The position numbers and the translations under genes are program-made. A model generated the notes under the pieces. It was given only the letters and a program-made list of their open reading frames with translations. It was not told the origin of the DNA and made no database searches. DNA of 64,000 bases from Anthopleura xanthogrammica (lineage: Eukaryota > Cnidaria > Anthozoa > Actiniaria > Actiniidae). The stretch lies in NCBI GenBank assembly GCA_964019055.1, contig OZ025222.1, positions 879,001 to 943,000 of the forward strand, written 5' to 3'. This document shows positions 12,501 through 23,300 of the stretch, piece by piece. Numbering within the stretch: the first letter of the stretch is position 1; every line of letters starts with the position of its first letter.

Positions 12501-12867
12501 GATTCATTCTGCTTGGCTCAATGTTGTCCCATTTCAGATCACATGACCATTCCCTTGAGCATTGCATAAGCAATAGACCCATTCAGCTAGGCTCAATGTT
12601 GTCCCATTTCAGACCACAGTACCATTCCCTTTAATATTGCATAAGCAATAGAACCATTCAGCTTGGCTCAATGTTGTCCCATTTCAGACCACAGTACCAT
12701 TCCCTTTAGTATTGCATAAGCAATAGAACCATTCAGCTTGGCTCAATGCTGCTCATTTCCGACTACATGAAGTTTTGATATGAATTTTTATTTAGCGCAG
12801 AATTTTGCTGCCAAAATACCCCAGCACTCCTTGTAACTTGTCCTAACAGTTTCTTTGTTATTTTTAG
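9535..12867. other. Intergenic stretch without a supported gene
   Basis: It holds a diverged repeat shared with other places (GTGATTGGATGAATTATTGG and GAAGCCATTTCGATGTTATG near 9,655-9,705; relatives near 8,950 and 43,255-43,400), and a 75-bp tandem array at 12,432. Short frames at 10,736-11,669 have no recognisable domain. A TATA-like TGTATAAATATTAGG near 12,276 is too weak to call a promoter. Confidence 0.5.
12432..12765. repeat. 75-bp tandem repeat, about 4.5 copies
   Basis: The unit GCTTGGCTCAATGTTGTCCC ... CATAAGCAATAGACCCATTCA repeats with a period of about 75 bp. Its core CCCATTTCAGACCACATGAC resembles the arm of the family-2 MITE, so it may be an expanded MITE end. It lies about 100 bp upstream of the signal-peptide exon of the next gene. 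Confidence 0.9.
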
Positions 12868-12875
12868 GAATACAG

Positions 12876-15800
12876 ATGATCTCGATAGTGCCTGTCAGGA
12901 TACTATTCTTCGTGGTATCGTTCATTCTGATCAATCACTCATCCCAACTAGGTGAGGAGCACGCAATCTTTCAAGACGCTTTTAGGATTATTTTCCACTA
13001 AAATTATACTTAATCACTTTTGCCGGTATACAGTAGTACCTCTATTAAGCGGTTATTTTTGGTAACGTGCGGCTGTGCGTTATATAAAGTGTGCCCACTT
13101 AACAGAGGTATCACTGTATTTTTACTGAATTATATTTCTTTGTTTCCGAAGAAATTTTCGAAGATGCCGTGAAACGAGAGACCCTTGTACCAGAATTAGA
13201 CGCACGTTTTCTATCCAACATTGATGAGGATGATACAGAAGAACCTTATCAGGAGTATAATGGACCACCGAGTATTCCTGCAAGGGACGATGAACCACCA
13301 GAAACTGAAGAGGTACAGGAACAAGAAGACGGGGACGCAGAGAGACGAGCAGGTAAACAACAAACAAACATCAGCTTAATACAGGGTGGTCGCATGATAC
13401 CAGGTGGTTGCTTGATAGTGAGTAGTTTTTTGTTACTAGATGGTCGCTCAATATTGGGTGGTCGCTTAATACAGGGTGGTCGCATGATACCAGGTGGTTG
13501 TTTGATACTGGGTAGTCTTTTGAATAGATGTTCGCTCGATATTAAGTGGTCGTTCAATACTGGGAGGCCACTTTGTGTACGAACCCTTCGTGTGGTCACT
13601 TGATAGTAAACGGTCGTTTGTTGCCTGGTGCCCACTTTACACATGCTGCAAGGCTGATCCATACGATCATCTATTACCGTACGGTCGTTTAATACCAAGC
13701 GATGAACGGTCAGTCTTATTAATTTTGGATACAAATATTTTCACAGGTAATTCATTAGATGGAAATATAGACAGTCAGTTTTCGCAAGAGGTCCCTGAGT
13801 TTAATGAAGAGGAGGAAGACGAAGACATTGATGAAGAGGATGGCAAAGCTCCCTATAACGACGAGGAGAGGGAGATCGATGAATCTGCAAAAAAACGATC
13901 AGATTTGGAAAAGTTTGAACATAATGCAGATACTTCAAAGAAAATAACAAAATCCAAGAAACTGAAAACAGTTAATAAAAAGAGTAAAGTAAAAAGCTCG
14001 CTGGACAGAGAAAAGGCGAGTAAAAAATCATCAGTTCAAAAGAGAAACACAAGAAAAGTGGGAGCAAAAGTCTCCACAAATAAGAATGAGGAATCCAAAA
14101 GCAAAAAGGAGGAAGATAGTCCCATTTCTGAGTCAAGTTCAGGAGAAGGCAGTGTTGGCAGTGGAAACGAGTCTAGTTGGGACGTAGAGTCTTCTGGGGC
14201 TGAGAGAGAAAGACGGCAAGCTTTTCAAACAGGTAAAAGAAATCATTGCACACATTACATGTTGGTTCCTTATGCATGTAATATCATGAACGCCATGTAG
14301 GTTGACTTAGATAGCTTGAAAGGATTTGGTCTTGGTTTCTTTTGTAATGGCAACCAACATGGCGGCCATGTCTTTTGTCCTTGTGCATGTGATGTCATAG
14401 CCGCCATGTTGGTTGACTTGAACAAAAGATTTGGTCTTGGTTTCTTTTGTTATGTCAAACAACATGGCGGCCATGTCTTGCACCCTTATATTCATGGCAA
14501 CGGATGCATGCCAACTATACGATACCGTATCTTTGCTGTGATTGGGTGGCATTCATTTTCCAGTATTTTTGGTGGTCCAGAAAGCAAGCCATTTGTCGCA
14601 GAATTGTACATTTCTTCTATACAAAACTTACATTTTGTTTTACCCTTTTATTTTTAGAGGACCAAGTTATGAAAGCTAAAGAAAAGCTCAAGAATGCCCA
14701 AGTGGCTTCTGACGCCCTGACGAGCATAGAAAAAGAAATGGGACTCGATCCCTCAGTTGCTCCAGAGAAAACAAAAAACCTCACCTCGGCACTTCACAGT
14801 GAAATCCAGAAATTCAATGACATCATCTCACAACAAAATGATGACGTCAAAAAGTCGAAGTTTAAGAAGCTCGAGAAACTTGCAGAAGAGGATGTCAATG
14901 GCGCAAACGATGTAATGAAGCTCATCGTTGAACTGGAAGTTGCTAAATTCTTTGCTAAGCATCGTGCTCGCAAGAAGCTTGAAGTTGTTTTGAGAAATAA
15001 GATTACAAACCCTCCTTCACCGCCCGAACCCGCTGCTCCTGCGGCACCCGGGTTTGCTGGGATGGGACAATTTCAGAACCAAGCAGGGATGGCAGACTTT
15101 ATGCCTCAGATTCAAGAACAGAATTTTAATTCTCCGAATCCGTATGCCCCATTTGCGGACGAACCACAACCACCTCCACAACAAGCTTCACAACAAGCTC
15201 CAGCGATGCCGTTCCCCTCCGCTCCTCAGGTTCCTTTCCAACCTTCTCCAATGGCACCAGCTTACTTTCAGCCAGCCCCACTTCCATCGGGTCCATTTCA
15301 GGGCGCACTTCCTGCACCAAACCCCTTGCAGGGTCAGTACCAGGATAGTAATTTACCACCAAGATGGAGTCCACAGGCTGCATCATTTGCACCAGTACCA
15401 CAGGCACCCCAGGAATATAATCCATATGTAGCAAACCCTATGCGTTTTGCTCCAGCCAATTTTATGCCCCAACCCAATCCTCAACCACAGCAACAGCCAA
15501 ATGTAGTGAATAATCCTCCAATGGAAATACCTGCCCACAAGGTAGTGAAGGTTGCTCCAAAGCACAAGATCACCGAGAAGAAACCTCAGTTAAAGCCTCC
15601 TCAGCCTCAGCCTCAGCCTCACCAAGCGAGTTATTTACCACAGTCTTCTCCATTTAGTGGTATAAAACCTCTACAATCTCTCAGTCCAGTTCGGCAGCCT
15701 GTCCCAAGCTATAGCACTGAAATGCAGTCGCAGACGGCGCCATTTTCGTCGTACACCCAAAATCCTTTTGCGGTGTCTTCCGCGCACCCGTACTCTGATG

Positions 15801-16652
15801 CCTTTGCTCCTCCTCCACCACAGCCGAACACTCAAGCGTTCTACCCTCAATCCTCATGGGCGTCCCCTCCTCCACAGGTTAATCGGTTCTCTGATAGTTT
15901 GTCTCACCTGAATCCGCATTTCCAAAAACCAGCGGCAACATTCAAGCCTGTTAGTCCAAGTCCTCCTGTGCAAGCAGGACAGCATCCTCATCCTCCAGAT
16001 CTTTCAAAAATGCTGAAGGATTTGGCTCGGTATCGTTCTCGTCCAATCACAGCGCACCAAATTAGACCTGTGCCTGCAGTTCAAGCTCCAGAGCCTCCGC
16101 GGTTACACGAGCCTAGTCCTCCAGCACCTCAAACTCCACCAATGTATTCTCAGTTTGATTTCCCTGGGCAACCTGAGCCCGCAATATCAATACAGCAGCC
16201 TGCCCCTCAGTTTGCTCCACCGAGCCCACAATACTATCAACCAGTCCCTCAAGTTCCTCAAATGCCTTTTGTGAGCCCACAGACTCCTATGCCAGCGCCA
16301 TTACCCATTCAAGATCATGCTCCTACAATGCAGTATTCTAACGAGCAGAAGAGCAACGATGGGGATGAAGATGAAGATGAAGATTTTAATCCAATGGATC
16401 AACAGTTTAACGATAACGTTAACCCAGCTCCTCAACCAGTAGGACTGCAGTACCAAGGTCCAGCGGTATATCCCCAGCAACAACAACCAATGCAACAAGC
16501 ATACAGTGGCTACAACGCATGGTCAAATCCTGGAATAAGTGGCAATACGGAGAGTTTCCCTTGGACACAGAACCCAAACCCTCAAGCTTATGGGTATCAA
16601 CCTGCGCCATCTTATGAACAAATTGGTAAGTCTCTTCTTTTCAAGAATATTA

Positions 16653-16689
<37 letters not shown>

Positions 16690-17939
16690 TTTCTCAGTAA
16701 AGCTACAAATAGACCGAATTGGCTAACGCGTTGCTATGTACGTTTCTACCCAATTCAAAACATCCGGGAAGAAGAACTTTTGTTCCAAACAATTCAATTT
16801 CATTTCCATGGGATATTACAATATAAAAGACAAAGAATCTTATTCCCAAAAGATTGGAATTGGGTGGAAACGTTAATAGCAAACACGTTAGTCGATTTGG
16901 TCTATTCCCCACAATTATCTCACTCATGGAAAATTATGTCATAATTTTTATTAACGCATAGATTTGTTCGTTTTCAGTTAACCCCATGCTTACTGAAGCT
17001 CTGAACAAGGTTCATGATACAAAGCAAGCGGCGACGGTCGTCCAAAAGATCGAAAATACTATCGGTCTGTCACCGCCAGCTGTCAATCACATTATTAATG
17101 ACGTGGAGTCTGAGACTAACAAGGAGAAGATACAGTTTGATCAGGATATAAAGAACGATGAGGACGAGATTCAAAAAGATAAAAACCTCATTAATGATGA
17201 AAGTACTAATAAAGAAGACATACAAAAGAAAATAGAAGAGAAGAAAAAGAAATTGGATGAAGATAAAAAGAGAGACGAAGTTGCCAAGACGAAACTTGCA
17301 ACCATCAAGAAGATTGAGAAAATCCTGACCATCATTGAAACTGCGAAGTATTCCGCTCTAAAGAGAGCAAAGGAGCACTTGATGAAACTCAAAACCGAAA
17401 AAGATCCTCAAATAAGGAAACGTGATTTGGAAACTCTAGAAAAGGATTTGAAAAAATCTGAGGTTAATCACTTGCACCGACGAAATGAGATCAACATATG
17501 GTTGAAGGGGTCGCGGAACAACATCAATACGAGCCACTTTTTGGAAGGAAAACGAAAAACAAAGGAAGCCCAAAAGAGAAATTATAACGCCTTTGGGTCT
17601 CCCTCAATTCCAAAGCTTGCAATTGCAAGATTCTCTGCTAAGTTGGCCAAAAAATCTAAGATAGATGCTCCAGCAAATTCTTCAGTGCATAATTCTGAAG
17701 CAAGTAAAGAGAAGACAGTCAAGAAGCCTAAGATTGGAGTCATTTTGATGAGGAAGTTGTTGCAAAGAATGGATGACTTATACGATATGCAGTCTAAGAT
17801 TCTAACACAGTTGATAAAAGACCATCAGAAAGTTAAAGATGAGAAGGAAAAGAATCGACGGAAAAGGAATATTCATAGTGCACATCATCGTCATCATCCC
17901 CACGCGAATCATCATCGTCATCATCATCATTCTAGATGA
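12876..17939 (+). CDS. Secreted acidic / Pro-Gln-rich / His-tailed protein, 1,230 aa, five exons
   Basis: Exons: 12,876-12,951 (signal peptide, core RILFFVVSFILINHSSQLG), 13,152-13,352, 13,747-14,232, 14,658-16,625, 16,978-17,939. All four introns are phase 1 and the frame closes at TGA 17,937-17,939. Exon 2 is acidic. Exon 3 goes from an Asp/Glu tract to a Lys/Ser tract and ends in Ser-Gly-rich acidic sequence and an RERRQ basic site. Exon 4 starts with a helical module (about residues 255-371) and continues as about 530 residues of Pro/Gln/Ala/Tyr-rich disorder with PQPxP runs. Exon 5 is a charged coiled coil whose start resembles the exon 4 module (both carry a short helix, I-E-x-x-x-GL, then a long helix), and it ends in about 18 residues dominated by His. 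AATAAA at 18,658-18,663. No known family. Extracellular matrix or adhesive role is inference. Confidence 0.85.
13377..13715. repeat. Degenerate 17-18-bp minisatellite in intron 2
   Basis: Imperfect units like GGTGGTCGCATGATACCA and GGTGGTTGCTTGATAGTG are repeated through most of the intron between exons 2 and 3 of the acidic/Pro-rich gene. Open frames crossing it arise from the repeat and are not coding. Confidence 0.8.
14250..14485. repeat. 105-bp tandem duplication in intron 3
   Basis: GATTTGGTCTTGGTTTCTTT at 14,323 recurs at 14,428 with the flanking AACATGGCGGCCATGTCTT and GCCGCCATGTTGGTTGACTT blocks. About 2.2 copies. The two blocks are themselves inverted relative to each other. Confidence 0.8.
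16650..16690. repeat. (TTCT)n microsatellite
   Basis: About 9 tetranucleotide units 30 bp past the exon 4 donor of the acidic/Pro-rich gene. Confidence 0.95.
16710..16909. mobile_element. MITE-like element with about 45-bp terminal inverted repeats
   Basis: Left end AATAGACCGAATTGGCTAAC ... TTTCTACCCAATTC pairs with right end GAATTGGGTGGAAACG ... GTTAGTCGATTTGGTCTATT. It sits wholly within intron 4 of the acidic/Pro-rich gene. Confidence 0.85.
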
Positions 17940-20396
17940 ACGTTATAGGCAACATTATTAGAAAGACTTTAGAAGGAGAATTTAAAGATTATTCAGCTTA
18001 ATGCTTTAATCAAAGCGGGTTTTTTACTCCTGAACAATTGAAGAAGAAAAATCAACGAAGAATACTATCGTAAGCCTCAAAATGCAAGCTGCTTTAATTG
18101 CTATGATGGAAAAATGCACATTCTTTATTATAAAGAAATGTGGGCTGAAGCTTTAAAACGCCAAGGACATTAGAAATAGTTCCCTGAATGTACGTCTACT
18201 GTTGTTGTGAACAACTGGGTTTCTGATTCAAGGCGTATTCAGGGTGTACTGGGGTGCCTGTGATCAACTCTCACTGGCAGTTTATTGTTACGTGGATAGG
18301 TAGATGGAAGGAAGGAAGATGTTGATGTGTTAGTGGGAGTGGTGAGTGGTGATTGCACCCTCCTGGATACGTTCCTTTAACATACAGAAAAGACAAATGT
18401 GAATCAAGTCTTGTTCATATGTGAACTGGTTTTCAGCTTGGGAACTATGATACATTTAGTGTATATAAATCTAACTCTAGGGTTTTATTCTATTGATAAG
18501 TCATTGTAATATTTTCATTAATAGGGAAGCGTGTTATATGGTTTGTTTTGGTATAGGTCGGATGATATTTTTAATATAGATATCTTTACTAAATACTAGG
18601 TTGATGAATTTGGATGTCTGCCTAAGTTTGCGTTGTTAAATATGTAAATATGGTGTAAATAAATGCCAACACAATTCCAATATTCAAAGTGAGTCTGTAA
18701 TTTATCAATATGGCATAACTGCGTGAGAAGTGGTTACTTGTTCAGTAGATACTTTCCATTGCCCAAATGTCTTTGTCAAGAGAATCTAAACCTAAACCTA
18801 AACCTTATAGGAGCACTTGGATGAAAATCGGTGAAGATTAGAAATGACTTGAAACTTGGTTAAACTTATCTATATAGCCCCAATAGTAGCCAAGCAACAT
18901 ATTTTCTTCACAGTCATGAGTGGCGGATAAAACATTTCTAATTTTTTTCAGCATCTAAATTGTAAGTAAATGACGTCACACATTCAACCCTATTGTTCTT
19001 TTAGTTTTTAAACCAAAATTTTTCAGTTGCAAGTGGCTCCCAGGCTAAAATGTTTGCCAATCTGGTGTTCATAATCATAAATGAGTCATATCATCCTCAA
19101 ATACTTTAACTATTTGGACAATTATTATTTCGAAAAATGGGGCGTTTTCATCCAACTGCCCATTTACCCTAAACCTAACTAACCCTAGAATCGATTCCAG
19201 TCCTTTTAGTGTTCACCTACTAGTAGAAAATTCGCAAATATCCATTTTGGAGATTTCTGAAGGATTCCCCAGCTGATTTGAAATAGTGACGAAGAAATGA
19301 CGTCACTACAAAACTGAGGTATCATATTTTAGTTAGATGCGTTGTACTTATTAATTTTTATGTCACTGTTATCGAGCACTTATCAGCCACGTTATTTTTT
19401 TTCATTTTTTTTCATTTTTTTCATGGCCTGGAAATCCATAATTTCAAGAAGAAATGTGAGAGGCCAGGCTACTATGGATAACACCTCGGTTTTGCAAATT
19501 TTCTCGATTCTGATTGGCTAACATTTTTTCGCAGATCAGCTGGCTATAAATTGAAAGATGCGGAGCTTGAGAAAATCTTTAGTTCAAAATCTTAGTACGA
19601 AGCTCAGGGACGCAAGACCGGAAGTTAAAGAAATAGTTAAGACAGGAGCCTGTGATGATATTGGTCATCGGTGTTGCCCGAAATTCCTCACCAATAGCAT
19701 CAATTATTAACATCGATTGGTGAGTTTTACTGAGCACTCAAGATAAACACAGTTAAACCACATAATCAAAACCACTAACAACATTAGTTAAATAAAATTA
19801 CTCTCCTTGACCTATCGTTCATCCATGGTTCATCTACTTTTTAAGAGCCTCGTTGATACGAAAATATTTCTTCAAGGTTTGGCTTTTCTTCAATAAAAAA
19901 AGAAAACAATAGGTGTGACATTTATGGAACTAGGTCTAAAATAAACTAGTGACTTAATGGGGATGTCGATTAAACTCCACTGGTGCCAATTTGGAGCATA
20001 CGAGATCCTCTTGCAAAGATTGGCATAGTACCTGCCGATTGACTATCCAATGACAGGTTTTGGTTGGATATTCCGGTTGAGATGCTTTGGTAGGCGTACA
20101 TGTCGTTGTGCTCGAGTGGAAAAATGATTCGTCTTGAATTTTGTCATTTCTGGCATCTTCAATGAGTGAATCTAGATCTTATTATGTAAAATTAGAGAAT
20201 ATTCTATAATAGAATGAGAGAATGAGAACTGCACAAAAACTTTTGCTCTAGCGGACGAAAAAACCTCGACATAAAAGAGAAGAAAATTATGTCAATGACC
20301 TAAAATTCATTGCCTGTGACGACCTTTGGTAAAGGAAGGAAGAGTTTTCCTGTGTGTTATTGTTAAACGCCTAGTGACTGTTGTGTCAGAGTTTCA
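17940..20396. other. 3' UTR and intergenic stretch upstream of the giant gene
   Basis: The likely 3' UTR of the preceding gene ends near the AATAAA at 18,658. Beyond that I see no coding frame. GGCTATAAATTGAAAG near 19,540 and ACATAAAAGAGAAG near 20,270 are TATA-like and could serve the giant gene; neither is well enough supported for a promoter call. Confidence 0.5.
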
Positions 20397-23300
20397 ATGG
20401 CGAAAACTTGTATATTTTTGACGTTATTGTTTGGATCGATGGTTCCTTTCTTCGAGGTTTGTTTTGGTAAGTACCAAATAATGTTTTTCTTAAATTTCGT
20501 CATTATTTTGACTATATCTGTTTTTCCTAAACCAAAAATTAAAATTGTGATGGCTTTTACAAAAATGGCAAAATATGACCCAACCTGCTTAATCTCAAAA
20601 GTGTTAAATTTATTCTTTTCTGATTTCTTAAATAAACTTATTAAGATAATTAACTCTATTTGCGACCCAATTTTTTCAGGTACAAATGACTATAACTCCG
20701 AGCCAGGAATTTTTGACCAGCAAACGGAGTGGGAATTTGGTACTGAAGACAACAATGCAAGACGTTATTTTGAAAGAGCAATTGACGGTGATAATGAAAA
20801 CCAGCAAAACATCTTAAATACAGACTTAAATACCAAGAAAGCGACATTTTCTGGTCCTAATGAATATAGAACGAACTGGAATGACAGATTCAAATACCAG
20901 TCGTTAGGTACCAATCAATGGGTCACCAATGGAGTTAACTTTGATAACAATGCACTTTCTAGTGGCGAAGATGAAGATGTCGGTGAAGATGTTTCGTACG
21001 AAAAAACTAAGTTTGATAGTGGCGATGGTAGTAGTGATGCCACAATGAACGATAACAATGATGATAATGACACTGGAAGCATGATGCATCATTTCAAAGA
21101 GGATGCAAACGTAAGTGGGTCACAAGATGTTGATGATTCTGATGATGATACAAGTGGCCTTTTTCTTGGAACAAAGACGACACATGAAATAGCTCATGAT
21201 GAAGATAGTAATGATACTACTATAAACTCAGACAACTATCCAAGGAGGAATAACCTCTATAAGGATTATGGCAATCATGCAAAAAGCAACAATTATACTG
21301 AATTGAATCCAGCAAGTGGTGCTCTCGAGCGAACTGGCAATGTCATTTCAAAATTTCATACTAATAATAATTCAGAAGCTATTTCTAGAATAAATCTTGA
21401 CACATTCAATCAAAAGATGCTGTTGGCTCCTAATGTCAGTATTGCACAACGAAATTACACACAGCAAGTGACTGCGAGTGGTGGAGACAAAAGCTTTCAA
21501 GGAACTAATGAAGCTGACAGACTTAAAAACGACTTTCCTGAAAGTGTCGAAGGAGAAGGAAGCTCTTTTAATGATCTTATCAAAAAATACAAAGTTTCAC
21601 CAGAAAATCTGGATCAAGATACATCAGGAAGTGGAGAATCTGGATACAGTGAAACATTTATGACGACGCACAAAAATGGCGATGGTAATGCAACGAATAA
21701 TTCAGATAACGATTCAGATGGCTTATCTAGAATAAATCTTGACACGCTCCATCAAAAGCTACGGTTACCTGATGGAAGCATTGCACAAGAAAATAACACA
21801 CGTCAAGCGGCCGTAAATGATGATAACTCTTACAAAACCGATGACAACAGCCAAGGAAGTCAACCAAACAGCCTTAAAGACGACTTTCCTGAAAGTATGG
21901 AAGGAGAAGGCAGCTCTTTTGATGAAGGTCTAAATCAAGATTCATCAGGAATCGGCTACTCTAGATCTGGATACGAAGAAACTCTTAAAATAAATGTCGA
22001 CAAAAATGGCAATAGCAATTCAAAGAATCATTCAGATTCAGAATCTGGATACGGGGAGACTTTCAAGACGGACGAAAGAATTTTGGATCCACAGTCCGAT
22101 ACGAAGACTACTTTGAATATCAGTGGAAACTCTGCATACCCAGATAATACACAGAACATATCTTCCCAGATTTACGGCAAAGGCCTCAACTTCAACACAT
22201 CTGAGCTATCAAGTAACATCAGTTATAGTAATAGCGGTAATGAAAGCTCCTTGAAGCAAGAGGAAGATGACATTCAAGGAAAAGCTACAAATATGGTAAG
22301 CAAAAAAGAATCTAGCAACATGACAACAGAAAAAAGCAACAATAAGGAAACAAGTGGTGCGATAAACGAAACAAGTGTTGATGACAGTGACATGAATAAC
22401 CACGGTAACGAAGGATCAAGTCACAACAGTAACAATGCTATCCAAGAAGCAAGTGGTTATGACAGTGACATAAATAACCACGATAACGAAGGAGCAAGTC
22501 ACAACAGTAACAATGCTATCCAAGAAGCAAGTGGCTTAACGATTGAAGCAAGTGGTAGTGACCAGGTCAGCGACATCGATAACCATGGTAACAAAGAAGC
22601 AAGTGGCCTGAAAAATGAAGCAAGTGGTGATGATCAGGTCAGTTACAGCAATAGTCGTGGTAACGAAGAAGCAAGTAGCCCGACAGTTGAAGCAAGTGGT
22701 GGCGATCAGGCTAGTGACAGCAGTAACCATGGTAATGAAGAAGCAAGTGAATTGACAAATGAAGCAAGTAGTGGTGACCAAGTCAGCGACATCGATAACC
22801 ATGGTAACAAAGAAGCAAGTAGCCTGACAGAGGAGGCAACTAGTGGTGACCAGGTCAGTGACATCGATAACCATGGTAACGAAGAAGCAAGTAGCCCGAC
22901 AGTTGAAGCAAGTGGTGGCGATCAGGCTAGTGACAGCAGTAACCATGGTAATGAAGAAGCAAGTGGATTGACAAATGAAGCAAGTAGTGGTGACCAAGTC
23001 AGCGACATCGATAACCATGGTAACAAAGAAGCAAGTAGCCTAACAGAGGAGGCAACTAGTGGTGACCAGTTCAGTGACATCGATAACCATGGTAACAAAG
23101 AAGAAAGTAGCCTGACAGAGGATGCAACTAGTGGTGACCAGGTCAGTGACATCGATAACCATGGTAACAAAGAAGCAAGTAGCGTAACAGGGGAGGCAAC
23201 TAGTGGTGACCAGGTCAGTGACATCGATAACCATGGTAACAAAGAAGCAAGTAGCCTAAATGAGGAGGCAACTAGTGGTGACCAGGTCAGTGACATCGAT

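Noticed and set aside
18786..19190. Telomere-like CCTAAA units (CTAAACCTAAACCTAAACC and later CCTAAACCTAACTAACCC)
   Set aside because: Only about three units each; too short to mean an interstitial telomere.
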